Below are positions 1 through 6,366 of a DNA stretch of 6,366 nucleotides, in pieces; positions within the stretch are counted from its first letter, which is position 1; each line of letters opens with the position of its first letter. The notes below the pieces were generated by a model that had not been told where the DNA came from, searched no databases, and saw only the letters and a program-made list of their open reading frames with translations. The DNA comes from Caryophanales bacterium (GTDB taxonomy: Bacteria > Bacillota > Bacilli > Alicyclobacillales > SLC66). Both the position numbers and the translations under genes were made by a program. Where the stretch lies: contig DAIELO010000075.1 in assembly GCA_027341705.1 (NCBI GenBank), forward strand, positions 1 to 6,366. Reading direction: 5' to 3'.

Positions 1-234
1 CTTGTGGGCTCACTGTTTGCCGTACTAATTAGCGTGCTTGGGTTTTCTCATCACGAAGGTGTCATTATTATAGGTGCTATTCTTCCGCTGTTACCTGGAC
101 TTGCAGTGACTAATTCGATTCGTGATCTGCTCGCGGGCGACTTGCTGGCAGGGGTTGCGAGAGGGGCGGAAGCGTTATTTACGGCAGCTGCTATTGCGGT
201 CGCTGTGGCAATTGCCATCAGCCTTAGTACATAA
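1..234 (+). CDS. Threonine/serine exporter family protein, YjjP/ThrE N-terminal type (5' partial)
   Basis: Only the last 77 codons are present; the start lies upstream of the window. The visible part is almost entirely hydrophobic, with about three membrane segments. It carries the stretch SIRDLLAGDLLAG (residues about 39-51 of the visible part) followed by ARGAEAL, which I recognise as the conserved C-terminal motif of the YjjP/ThrE N-terminal family (the half of ThrE that carries the larger membrane domain). Family members export threonine and serine in Corynebacterium (ThrE) or are linked to succinate export in enterobacteria (YjjP with YjjB). The next gene is the matching small partner, 28 bases downstream, so the two probably form one split transporter. 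The open frame from the window edge and the family-like C-terminus argue against a broken gene. The substrate cannot be told from sequence. Confidence 0.85.
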   Translation, partial: LVGSLFAVLISVLGFSHHEGVIIIGAILPLLPGLAVTNSIRDLLAGDLLAGVARGAEALFTAAAIAVAVAIAISLST

Positions 235-251
235 AAGTTTGGGGACATGCT

Positions 252-255
252 GGAG
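252..255 (+). promoter_or_regulatory. Ribosome binding site that sets a GTG start
   Basis: GGAG lies 7 bases before the GTG at 263. It supports that GTG over the far-upstream in-frame ATG at 122, which would overlap the preceding gene by more than 110 bases and add an unlikely basic N-terminus. Confidence 0.6.
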
Positions 256-262
256 TGATCGT

Positions 263-700
263 GTGATTGTTTCTACGTTTTTGAGCATGCTGGCCACCAT
301 CGCTTTTGCGGTGCTGAATCAGGTTCCCAAAAAGGCAATTGTACCAGCGGGAATTTTAGGTATTGTGGCTTGGCTTTTTTTAAATGGTGCGTTAAACAAT
401 GGTGCGAATGTGATCGCAGCTAATTTCCTTGCAAGTTTTGCGGTGTCATTGCTCAGTGAAGGCTTTGCTAGATACTTGCGAATGCCAGTCACTGTTTTTG
501 CAGTGCCTGGGATCATCGTGCTGGTTCCTGGAATGGATGCTTATTTTGCAATGAAGGATTTTGTGACACACCAATATTTAAACGGGATGTCGATGGCGAC
601 AGAGACGATGCTGATTGCTGGGGCCATCTCGACCGGGCTTGTTATCGCAGGGATTTTAATGCGATCAATTTGGAGGCCTCGCAGAAATGGAACTAATTAA
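263..700 (+). CDS. Threonine/serine exporter family protein, YjjB/ThrE_2 type
   Basis: This is a 145-residue integral membrane protein starting at GTG 263 (MIVSTFLSML...). Hydrophobic segments lie roughly at residues 4-19, 27-41, 48-66, 75-95 and 115-134. Family-like signatures are the early NQVPKKAIVPAG (19-30) and the VPGIIVLVPGMDAY stretch (81-94), which matches the VPGI..LVPG motif of the ThrE_2/YjjB family. In Corynebacterium ThrE both halves are one chain; in many Bacilli and in E. coli they are two genes, as here. It likely pairs with the upstream YjjP-type protein to export threonine, serine or a small dicarboxylate; which one is unknown. Its last 14 bases overlap the start of tilS, so the two are almost surely cotranscribed and may be translationally coupled. 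A longer frame opens at 122 but would begin inside the preceding gene. Confidence 0.82.
   Translation: MIVSTFLSMLATIAFAVLNQVPKKAIVPAGILGIVAWLFLNGALNNGANVIAANFLASFAVSLLSEGFARYLRMPVTVFAVPGIIVLVPGMDAYFAMKDFVTHQYLNGMSMATETMLIAGAISTGLVIAGILMRSIWRPRRNGTN
672..676 (+). promoter_or_regulatory. Ribosome binding site for tilS inside the preceding gene
   Basis: GGAGG sits 10 bases before the ATG at 687 and lies within the 3' coding end of the YjjB-type gene. This fixes the tilS start despite the overlap. Confidence 0.65.
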
Positions 701-2090
701 CATAGTGGAAAACGAGTTGCGTGCTGTTTTTTCGCTCGAATCTTTTCGCACCATTGTCGTGGCAGTCAGCGGAGGAGCTGATTCGGTGGTGTTAATGGAT
801 CTATTGGAGAAATTGCAGGACAAGTTTTCTTATCAATTAGTGGTGGCGCACGTTCATCATGGGCTTCGCGGGGAGACCGCTGATCGTGATGCGAACGCAG
901 TAGAGAGGCTTGCGAATCACTATGGATGTGCTTTTGAATACAGGCGAGTCAACGTGCTAGAGGAAATCAAGCGCACTGGAGAATCAGTTGAGACGGCTGC
1001 GAGAAGGCTGCGCTATCAGTCGCTATTTGAAATCAACGGGAATTATGAACATTCATTGGTGGCAACGGCTCATCATCAAAATGATCAGGCAGAAACGATA
1101 CTCGATCGCATGCTGCGTGGAACTGGTTCTCAGGGACTTGCAGGGATATTGCCTTTTCGCAGTATTTCAGGCGTGCAGGTAATCAGACCATTATTGGGGG
1201 TACCTAAAAAACGGTTACTTGAATACGCGCGCAAAGTCGCGCTTCCCTTTGAAGAGGACGAAACGAATACGTGGCTGCGCTATCGCCGCAATCGCATTCG
1301 GCACGAACTGATTCCTTATTTGGCTGAATTCTTTAATCCGTCTATTGTGAAAACTTTGTCCACTGAGGCAGAGATTTTTAGGGCGGAAAATGAATTATTA
1401 GCGAAGTGGACGATGGATTTCGTATCGTCATCAGTAAAATTGGTGGGTCAGCAGGCTGTTTTTCAACAAGAAACGTATTTACTCCTCCCAATTGCTTTAC
1501 AACGAAGGGTAGTTAAATTAGTATTAGAGTATATTGATTATGAAATACCGTATGGTTTTGACGATATTGAGGTGGTACGTCTCTTTTTACTGCAGGGACG
1601 AGGCAGGTGTACACTTAAGGGTGGACATGTGCTTGTTGTTCAACATGCAACGCTAGAAGTAATGAAAGAAGAGCAAAATGAATATGTCTCAGCTATGCGT
1701 TGGACGCCGACCACCGTGGACAGGGCTTCTTTTTTTTCTGTTAGAGGGCTAAAATGGCAGGTTGAATCGACCGTGGAGCCATCGCCACGTGAATTTTCTC
1801 GGACACTTTGGGATGCTTGGTTTAGCTTAGAAGATCAACCATCGTTGACGCTACGCGGTTGGCAGCAAGGAGATCGCATACAGCTCTATGGGATGTCGGG
1901 TAGCAAATTGTTGTCTGATGTGTTTATTGACAACAAAGTAGCTCGTCCATGGAGACGGATGTACCCGATTTTTGCGATTGGGCAAGAAATCGTGTGGGTG
2001 CCTGGTCTGGCCCGAAGTAGGATGAATTTATTAAGGGAAAATATTCCTCGCGCGCTGCGCGTATCAGTTCGCCCGGCTATGGAAGATTAG
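687..2090 (+). CDS. tilS: tRNA(Ile)-lysidine synthetase
   Basis: TilS joins lysine to the anticodon C34 of tRNA-Ile(CAU) using ATP. The resulting lysidine lets the tRNA read AUA and accept isoleucine instead of methionine, which makes it essential in most bacteria. The 467-residue length is normal for Bacilli (about 460-475). The N-terminal N-type ATP pyrophosphatase domain shows the PP-loop SGGADS (28-33), HVHHGLRG (55-62), RRLRYQSL (106-113), AHHQNDQAET (128-137) with MLRGTG just after, and EDETN...YRRNRIRHEL (190-208). The middle tRNA-binding region is less conserved. The C-terminal domain (about 387-467) has LRGWQQGDRI, GMSGSKLLSDVFID and the final VPGLARS. All expected motifs are intact. 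The start at 687 has a GGAGG site and overlaps the preceding gene by 14 bases; hpt follows after 18 bases in the same reading frame. Confidence 0.97.
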   Translation: MELINIVENELRAVFSLESFRTIVVAVSGGADSVVLMDLLEKLQDKFSYQLVVAHVHHGLRGETADRDANAVERLANHYGCAFEYRRVNVLEEIKRTGESVETAARRLRYQSLFEINGNYEHSLVATAHHQNDQAETILDRMLRGTGSQGLAGILPFRSISGVQVIRPLLGVPKKRLLEYARKVALPFEEDETNTWLRYRRNRIRHELIPYLAEFFNPSIVKTLSTEAEIFRAENELLAKWTMDFVSSSVKLVGQQAVFQQETYLLLPIALQRRVVKLVLEYIDYEIPYGFDDIEVVRLFLLQGRGRCTLKGGHVLVVQHATLEVMKEEQNEYVSAMRWTPTTVDRASFFSVRGLKWQVESTVEPSPREFSRTLWDAWFSLEDQPSLTLRGWQQGDRIQLYGMSGSKLLSDVFIDNKVARPWRRMYPIFAIGQEIVWVPGLARSRMNLLRENIPRALRVSVRPAMED

Positions 2091-2095
2091 CAAGT

Positions 2096-2102
2096 AGGGG
2101 GA
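2096..2102 (+). promoter_or_regulatory. Ribosome binding site that sets the TTG start of hpt
   Basis: AGGGGGA lies 6 bases before the TTG at 2109. No other in-frame start exists nearby (the next ATG is 47 codons in), so this site decides the start. Confidence 0.65.
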
Positions 2103-2108
2103 TTTGAC

Positions 2109-2660
2109 TTGAAAGAGGACTTAGAGGAAATTCTTTTTACATCTGAACAAATTCAGGCTCGCGTAGAGGTGTTGGCAAAGTTAATTTCCGTTGATTTCAA
2201 GGGAAAAAATCCGCTTGTGATTGGGGTATTAAAAGGGGCGGTCATTTTTATGGCTGACCTGGTGCGACGTCTAGATATTCCGCTGGAAATGGATTTTATG
2301 GCGATTTCTAGTTATGGGTCATCGACAAAGTCTTCGGGTGAGGTGCGCATCTTAAAGGATCTTGAGCGTCCGATTGAAAATCGCGACGTGTTGATTGTGG
2401 AAGACATTGTGGATAGTGGGCTAACGCTACAATATCTGCGAAATTCACTTTTGAACAGGAAGGCGCGTTCCGTTAGAATTGCGGCTGCGTTCGATAAGCC
2501 AGGTGGGAGAAAGGTGGATATTTCCCCTGACTATTTTGGCTTAACGGTGCCAAATCGCTTTCTGGTAGGGTACGGATTGGATTATGCAGAGCATTATCGC
2601 CACCTGCCTTACGTAGGTGTATTAAAAGAATCAGTATACAAAGATACAAATCACAGGTAA
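2109..2660 (+). CDS. hpt: Hypoxanthine phosphoribosyltransferase (HPRT/HGPRT)
   Basis: This cytoplasmic purine salvage enzyme converts hypoxanthine and PRPP to IMP, and usually also guanine to GMP. The 183-residue length matches bacterial HPRTs (about 175-185). Visible motifs are the PPi-binding loop LKG (41-43), the flexible active-site loop containing SSYGSSTKSSG (67-77), the PRPP-binding VEDIVDSGLTL (97-107) with its adjacent acidic pair, and the purine-contacting C-terminal part with KVDISPDYFGL (135-145) and FLVGYGLDYAE (151-161). Translation starts at a TTG, supported by a well-spaced ribosome binding site. It lies 18 bases after tilS, as in Bacillus, where tilS-hpt-ftsH is a conserved order. 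In Listeria the TilS and HPRT domains are annotated as one fused protein; here they are two genes. Confidence 0.97.
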   Translation: MKEDLEEILFTSEQIQARVEVLAKLISVDFKGKNPLVIGVLKGAVIFMADLVRRLDIPLEMDFMAISSYGSSTKSSGEVRILKDLERPIENRDVLIVEDIVDSGLTLQYLRNSLLNRKARSVRIAAAFDKPGGRKVDISPDYFGLTVPNRFLVGYGLDYAEHYRHLPYVGVLKESVYKDTNHR

Positions 2661-2700
2661 AGGCATATAACTTCGCCACATGTTATTTTTGCTGAGATTA

Positions 2701-2709
2701 TGTTACAAT
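2701..2709 (+). promoter_or_regulatory. Candidate sigma-A promoter (extended -10) for ftsH
   Basis: TGTTACAAT combines a TGn extension (2701-2703) with the -10 hexamer TACAAT (2704-2709), one mismatch from TATAAT. Transcription would start near 2716, giving a leader of about 24 bases that keeps the whole ribosome binding site. No good -35 element is visible at the proper distance (2681-2686 reads TGTTAT), which is tolerable for an extended -10 promoter. Its place in the only sizeable gap after tilS-hpt, and the fact that ftsH in Bacillus has its own promoter, support it. Read-through from hpt is still likely, since no terminator lies between them. Confidence 0.5.
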
Positions 2710-2724
2710 ATTTCCGCCTTAACC

Positions 2725-2734
2725 GAGAGGAGGT
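2725..2734 (+). promoter_or_regulatory. Strong ribosome binding site that sets the ftsH start
   Basis: GAGAGGAGGT contains a complete AGGAGG core (2728-2733) ending 6 bases before the ATG at 2740. It is the best Shine-Dalgarno match in the window and rules out the in-frame ATG at 2680, which lies upstream of the -10 element. Confidence 0.8.
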
Positions 2735-2739
2735 CAGGG

Positions 2740-4629
2740 ATGAAACGCTTTTATCAGAGCGCTTTATTCTATGTGCTCATTTTACTTGTCATTATCGGGG
2801 TTTTGCAGTATATCATGTCGGAGAATCAAACCAAGACTGTGTTGACATGGAGTCAGTTTATTTCTGATGTGCAAACCCATAACATTAAACAGCTAAACGT
2901 GACACCAGATGGGATCTCGTTACAACTGGATGGTACTTTGACAGATGGCACTTCGTTTACCTCGCGCGCACTGTACAGTGATCAGGTGGTAAACGGCTTA
3001 AATAAGCTGCCTCATGTGTCGATTAGTTCACCGCCAAAGGGTTCATCTTGGCTGAATATCATTTCGACAGTATTGCCGATTTTATTGGTGGTTGTCGTGC
3101 TGTTTTTCCTCTTCAATCAGGGGCAAGGCGGCGGCAATCGGGTGATGAACTTTGGCAAGAGTCGAGCGCGTCTCTATACAGAGGAGAAAAAACGCGTGAC
3201 ATTTAGCGATGTTGCCGGGGCTGAAGAAGAGAAAGATGAACTGGTGGAAGTAGTAGACTTTCTAAAAGATCCACGCAAGTTTACTGCGGTAGGAGCACGC
3301 ATACCTAAAGGTGTGCTGCTAGTTGGACCGCCAGGCACTGGGAAAACGTTACTTGCCAGGGCAGTTGCTGGTGAAGCGGGAGTTCCGTTTTTCAGTATTA
3401 GTGGTTCTGATTTTGTTGAAATGTTTGTGGGTGTTGGTGCGTCTCGTGTGCGTGACTTGTTTGAGAACGCCAAGAAGAATTCACCGTGTATTGTCTTTAT
3501 TGACGAGATTGATGCGGTGGGTAGACAACGTGGCGCAGGACTTGGTGGCGGGCATGATGAACGTGAGCAGACACTGAATCAATTATTGGTGGAAATGGAC
3601 GGATTCAATGGCAATGACGGGATTATCATTGTTGCGGCGACAAACCGCCCGGATATTCTCGATCCGGCGTTGTTACGCCCGGGTCGCTTTGACCGTCAGA
3701 TTGTAGTGGACCGTCCAGATGTTCGCGGTCGCGAGCAAATATTGCGAGTGCATTCACGCAATAAGCCGGTATCGAAAGACATCAACATGGATATTATCGC
3801 GAAACGGACACCCGGATTTACTGGTGCTGACCTTGAAAATGTATTAAATGAGGCGGCATTGTTAACCGCACGCAGAAACAAATCAGTGATTGAACTCAAT
3901 GAGATTGATGATGCGATTGATCGTGTCATTGCAGGACCAGAAAAACGCAGTCAGGTAATCAGCGACAAGGAAAAACGCCTAGTGGCTTTCCATGAAGGTG
4001 GGCATGCCATTGCGGGTTATTTCCTTAAAAATGGTAATGTGGTGCATAAAGTGACCATTATTCCGCGTGGTATGGCAGGTGGCTATACGGTAAGTCTCCC
4101 CAAAGAAGATCGCCGCTTTATGACCAAGGAAGATATTCTTGATCAAGTGGTGGAACTGTTGGGTGGACGGGTATCAGAGGAAATCGTACTTGGCGAGATC
4201 AGTACCGGCGCATCTAATGATTTAGAGCGTGTCACGCAAATTGTCAGGCGTATGATTACTGAGTTTGGCATGAGTGATAAGTTGGGGCCCATGCAGTTCG
4301 GTCATCGTCAAGGACAAGTATTTTTAGGCAGGGATTTCACTTCAGAACAAAATTACAGTGATGCGATCGCTCATGAAATTGACAAAGAAATGCGCAACAT
4401 TGTGGATGAGTGTTATGAACGCACACGTACGATGTTGACTGAACATCGCGATAAATTAGATTTACTCGCTACTGTACTACTTGAAAAAGAAACCCTTGAT
4501 GGTGAACAAATTAGACAGTTAATGGAGTATGGCAGGCTGGTTGAGGGAGATAATGAAGAAGAAGGGCCGAAAATCACCATTGGTGGGCGTAATCCATTTG
4601 GCGATGAGCCGGCGCCAAGTCTTTCTTGA
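2740..4629 (+). CDS. ftsH: ATP-dependent zinc metalloprotease FtsH
   Basis: FtsH is a hexameric membrane-anchored AAA+ protease that extracts and degrades misfolded membrane proteins and selected regulators; in Bacillus it affects stress response and sporulation. With the start at 2740 the protein has 629 residues, within the usual 600-650. In order: membrane segment 1 (about 8-26), an extracytoplasmic domain (about 30-103), membrane segment 2 (about 105-125), then the AAA+ module. This has Walker A GPPGTGKT (196-203), pore loop MFVGVG (228-233), Walker B IVFIDEID (251-258), and second region of homology [19 protein letters not shown] (300-318) with arginine fingers R313 and R316. The peptidase domain has the zinc site HEGGH (418-422) and the third ligand D494 in [12 protein letters not shown]. 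The second HEXXH variable position is Gly where Ala is common; the catalytic residues are intact. A short acidic, low-complexity tail (about 602-629) is normal for the family. Confidence 0.98.
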   Translation: MKRFYQSALFYVLILLVIIGVLQYIMSENQTKTVLTWSQFISDVQTHNIKQLNVTPDGISLQLDGTLTDGTSFTSRALYSDQVVNGLNKLPHVSISSPPKGSSWLNIISTVLPILLVVVVLFFLFNQGQGGGNRVMNFGKSRARLYTEEKKRVTFSDVAGAEEEKDELVEVVDFLKDPRKFTAVGARIPKGVLLVGPPGTGKTLLARAVAGEAGVPFFSISGSDFVEMFVGVGASRVRDLFENAKKNSPCIVFIDEIDAVGRQRGAGLGGGHDEREQTLNQLLVEMDGFNGNDGIIIVAATNRPDILDPALLRPGRFDRQIVVDRPDVRGREQILRVHSRNKPVSKDINMDIIAKRTPGFTGADLENVLNEAALLTARRNKSVIELNEIDDAIDRVIAGPEKRSQVISDKEKRLVAFHEGGHAIAGYFLKNGNVVHKVTIIPRGMAGGYTVSLPKEDRRFMTKEDILDQVVELLGGRVSEEIVLGEISTGASNDLERVTQIVRRMITEFGMSDKLGPMQFGHRQGQVFLGRDFTSEQNYSDAIAHEIDKEMRNIVDECYERTRTMLTEHRDKLDLLATVLLEKETLDGEQIRQLMEYGRLVEGDNEEEGPKITIGGRNPFGDEPAPSLS

Positions 4630-4637
4630 TTAGCATG

Positions 4638-4693
4638 TTAATCCGTTATTTGTAGATTAAAACAGGTATATTGGCGTTGTCCAATATACCTGT
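4638..4693. repeat. Inverted repeats (hairpins) between ftsH and coaX
   Basis: The main element is a perfect 13-bp inverted repeat: ACAGGTATATTGG (4662-4674), a 6-base loop CGTTGT, then CCAATATACCTGT (4681-4693). A smaller repeat lies just upstream: TTAATC (4638-4643) and GATTAA (4655-4660) around an 11-base loop. On the + strand the large stem is followed by CGCTATAAATGG, not a T run, so it is not a classic terminator of ftsH. On the - strand the stem runs into TTTTAATCT, which resembles a weak intrinsic terminator for antisense transcription, although no - strand gene is visible. Other readings are an mRNA 3'-end stabiliser or processing site, or a DNA operator. The structure is certain at base level; the role is not. 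Confidence 0.7.
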
Positions 4694-4703
4694 CGCTATA
4701 AAT

Positions 4704-4707
4704 GGAG
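4704..4707 (+). promoter_or_regulatory. Widely spaced ribosome binding site for coaX
   Basis: GGAG is the only purine-rich match before the coaX ATG at 4720, at a long spacing of 12 bases. The in-frame ATG at 4702 overlaps this site and has no ribosome binding site of its own, so 4720 is preferred. Confidence 0.45.
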
Positions 4708-4719
4708 TGTGATTATCAG

Positions 4720-5514
4720 ATGATTCTTGTGATAGATGTGGGTAATAGTAATATCGTGCTGGGCGTATATGATGACATGATTTTACGTCATCATTGGCGC
4801 ATTACGACGATTCGGGATAGAACCGAGGATGAACTTGGCTTACTTGTGAAATCGCTATTTGCTGAGGCGAATTTAGAGCCTGCTGTGATCGATGGGGTGG
4901 TGATGTCATCAGTAGTACCACCGCTGATGCCGGCATTAGAGAAAATGGTGCAACATTACTTTCATGTGCAACCGCTCATTGTGACACATGAAACTGATAC
5001 TGGATTGCCTATTGCGTACGACAACCCACGTGACGTGGGTGCTGACCGGATTGTTAATGCGGTGGCTGCAAAAGAGTTATACGGCGCACCATTAATTATC
5101 GTTGATTTTGGAACGGCCACCACCTTTTGCGTGATTGATGATCAAGGGGTGTACCAAGGAGGCATCATCACGCCAGGAATTAAGATTGCGGCTGAGGCGT
5201 TATTTCAGCGGACTGCCAAATTGCCTCGAATTGAATTGGTGCTGCCCTCATCTGTAATTGGGAAGAATACAGTTAGTGCCATGCAATCGGGAGTGATTTA
5301 TGGGTATATCAGTCTCGTGGATGGAATTGTCGATCGTATTCGAGATGAATTGCCACTCCCTTACACCGTGGTGGCAACAGGCGGACTTGCAGAACTGATT
5401 TGCAGCGATTCTGAGCATATTCATGTCATTGATCCGGAATTGACGTTAAAAGGTTTGCGCATCTTATGGGATCGGATTCGCAGAGGGGAAGCAGCGAAGC
5501 ATGAACACATCTGA
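4720..5514 (+). CDS. coaX: Type III pantothenate kinase
   Basis: CoaX phosphorylates pantothenate with ATP, the first step of coenzyme A synthesis in the cytoplasm. Type III enzymes differ from E. coli CoaA in needing a monovalent cation and resisting feedback by CoA. The protein has 264 residues (family about 250-265) and belongs to the ASKHA fold. Visible motifs are the N-terminal phosphate-binding DVGNSN (6-11; DVGNTN is more usual), NPRDVGADRIVNA (102-114) with the GADR pantothenate-binding part, VDFGTATTF (128-136) with the predicted catalytic Asp129, GGIITPGI (147-154) and ATGGLAELI (219-227). The start at 4720 gives the standard MILVIDVGN beginning; a start six codons upstream is possible but has no ribosome binding site. 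The last 14 bases overlap hslO, so the two are probably cotranscribed, as in Bacillus. Confidence 0.96.
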   Translation: MILVIDVGNSNIVLGVYDDMILRHHWRITTIRDRTEDELGLLVKSLFAEANLEPAVIDGVVMSSVVPPLMPALEKMVQHYFHVQPLIVTHETDTGLPIAYDNPRDVGADRIVNAVAAKELYGAPLIIVDFGTATTFCVIDDQGVYQGGIITPGIKIAAEALFQRTAKLPRIELVLPSSVIGKNTVSAMQSGVIYGYISLVDGIVDRIRDELPLPYTVVATGGLAELICSDSEHIHVIDPELTLKGLRILWDRIRRGEAAKHEHI

Positions 5515-6366
5515 TTATGTGGTGGTGGCAACCGCTAAAAATGGTCATATACTCGCTTATGCCACGACAACGAAGGGGATAACCGGCGAACTGACACGGC
5601 GTCATGACACATGGCCGGTGGCTACAGCGGCACTCGGAAGAGTGGTGAGTGTGGCAGCTATGCTGTTTGCGACGCTAAAAGATACAAAACATCAAATCAC
5701 CTTGCAAGTTCAGGGCGGCGGATCGCTAGGCACCTTGCTTGTGGTCGTCACGGGGGAAGGATTAATTCGCGGATATGTGACGGAACCTCATGTGGATTTG
5801 CCGCTCAATCAAAAGGGCAAACTTCCTGTCGGCGAGGCAGTCGGAAATAATGGTTCACTCTATGTGATTAAGGATCTTGGTCTTCGGGAACCGTATCGTG
5901 GTAGCGTCCCGCTGGTTAGTGGGGAAATTGGCGATGATTTTACTTATTATTTTACGGCATCTGAGCAACAGCCTTCTGCCGTGGCAGTGGGCGTGTTGGT
6001 AGGGACTGATCTGTCAGTGTTAGCGTCAGGTGGCGTCATCGTACAATTGCTACCGGGGGCTAGTGAAGCGGACATAGCAGATGCAGAAAAAGCGCTGCAG
6101 GCGCTTCCTCAGATTTCTTCTTTGTTGCATGAGGGAATCACGCCAGAGGGTATACTAGAGCGTCTTTTTTCTGGGGATGTAAAAATATTGGATCGTAAAC
6201 CAGTGGAATTTTCATGCTCATGCAATAAACCGCGTTTGGCAAGTGTACTTATTTCGCTGGGTCAAGTGGAGCTAGATCAGATGATACAAGAAGATAATGG
6301 AGCAGAACTGGTATGTCACTTTTGTTCTGAAAAATATTATTTTAACAAAGAGGAGCTTGTTGAGTT
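5501..6366 (+). CDS. hslO: Redox-regulated chaperone Hsp33 (3' partial)
   Basis: Hsp33 is a cytoplasmic holdase switched on by oxidation: reduced zinc-bound Hsp33 is inactive, while disulfide formation with unfolding exposes its client-binding surface and protects proteins during oxidative and heat stress. The frame runs open for 288 residues to the window edge; since the family is about 290-295 residues, only a few C-terminal ones are missing. The N-terminal domain has DYVVVATAKNGHILAY near the start, HDTWPVATAALGR (35-47) and QGGGSLGTLLV (71-81); the GLIRGYV stretch (87-93) is also family-like. The C-terminal zinc switch is complete, with C239 and C241 (CSC) and C272 and C275 (CHFC). The ATG at 5501 lies inside the end of coaX; a GAGGGG stretch at 5483-5488 is the likely ribosome binding site at long spacing. 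Known Bacillus order coaX-hslO supports the call. Confidence 0.96.
   Translation, partial: MNTSDYVVVATAKNGHILAYATTTKGITGELTRRHDTWPVATAALGRVVSVAAMLFATLKDTKHQITLQVQGGGSLGTLLVVVTGEGLIRGYVTEPHVDLPLNQKGKLPVGEAVGNNGSLYVIKDLGLREPYRGSVPLVSGEIGDDFTYYFTASEQQPSAVAVGVLVGTDLSVLASGGVIVQLLPGASEADIADAEKALQALPQISSLLHEGITPEGILERLFSGDVKILDRKPVEFSCSCNKPRLASVLISLGQVELDQMIQEDNGAELVCHFCSEKYYFNKEELVE

Noticed and set aside
118..155. Tandem DLLAG-DLLAG repeat in the first gene
   Set aside because: This doubled motif is part of the normal conserved signature of the YjjP/ThrE family, not a recent duplication.
122..262. N-terminal extension of the YjjB-type protein from ATG 122
   Set aside because: It would overlap the upstream gene out of frame by more than 110 bases and encode an arginine-rich stretch unlike the family; GTG 263 has a well-placed GGAG.
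2667..2690. ATAAC...GTTAT followed by TTTTT after hpt as a terminator
   Set aside because: The stem is only five A/T-rich pairs around a 10-base loop, too weak for an intrinsic terminator.
2680..2739. Longer ftsH from the in-frame ATG at 2680
   Set aside because: It has no ribosome binding site, begins upstream of the likely promoter, and adds 20 residues not typical of FtsH, whereas ATG 2740 has an ideal AGGAGG.
3991..4005. HEGGH instead of HEAGH in the FtsH zinc site
   Set aside because: The HEXXH pattern and the third ligand D494 are intact, and Gly at a variable position is a mild change, so loss of activity is not suggested.
4702..4719. coaX start at ATG 4702
   Set aside because: The six extra residues are not typical, and this ATG overlaps the only ribosome binding site; 4720 gives the standard MILVIDVGN start.
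5611..5850. Small open frame of 79 codons on the + strand
   Set aside because: It is a shadow frame fully inside hslO, with a composition (Gly, Arg, Ser, Cys rich) typical of out-of-frame translation.
6089..6106. Short inverted repeat AAGCGC...GCGCTT in hslO
   Set aside because: A six-base stem within conserved-length coding sequence, with no link to a gene boundary, is expected by chance.

Overview
The window looks like ordinary chromosomal housekeeping DNA from a low-to-moderate GC member of the Firmicutes (class Bacilli). The evidence is the gene order tilS-hpt-ftsH-coaX-hslO, a well-known conserved block near the origin in Bacillus and relatives. Purine-rich ribosome binding sites, GTG and TTG start codons alongside ATG, and a type III pantothenate kinase instead of an E. 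coli-type CoaA also fit. An Alicyclobacillaceae-like species is a guess from general feel only; the sequence does not settle the genus.

All genes are on the + strand and tightly packed; no gap exceeds about 90 bases. Positions 1-234 hold the 3' end of a YjjP/ThrE N-terminal-type membrane protein. It is followed after 28 bases by its small partner of the YjjB/ThrE_2 type (263-700). The partner's last codons overlap the start of tilS (687-2090), the tRNA-Ile lysidine synthetase. hpt (2109-2660) follows after 18 bases. A 79-base gap with an extended -10 promoter and a strong AGGAGG site leads into ftsH (2740-4629), the membrane AAA+ zinc protease. A 90-base gap with a perfect 13-bp hairpin separates ftsH from coaX (4720-5514). 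coaX overlaps by 14 bases the start of hslO (5501 to the window end), the redox-regulated chaperone Hsp33, which lacks only its last few residues.

Functionally this is a set of core genes: amino-acid or dicarboxylate export (uncertain substrate), decoding of AUA codons, purine salvage, membrane protein quality control, coenzyme A synthesis and oxidative-stress chaperoning. I found no mobile element, CRISPR array, RNA gene, toxin-antitoxin pair or defence system, and no sign of an undescribed system. The points most worth a second look are the in-frame tilS/hpt junction separated by one UAG, the hairpin before coaX, and the exporter pair overlapping tilS.
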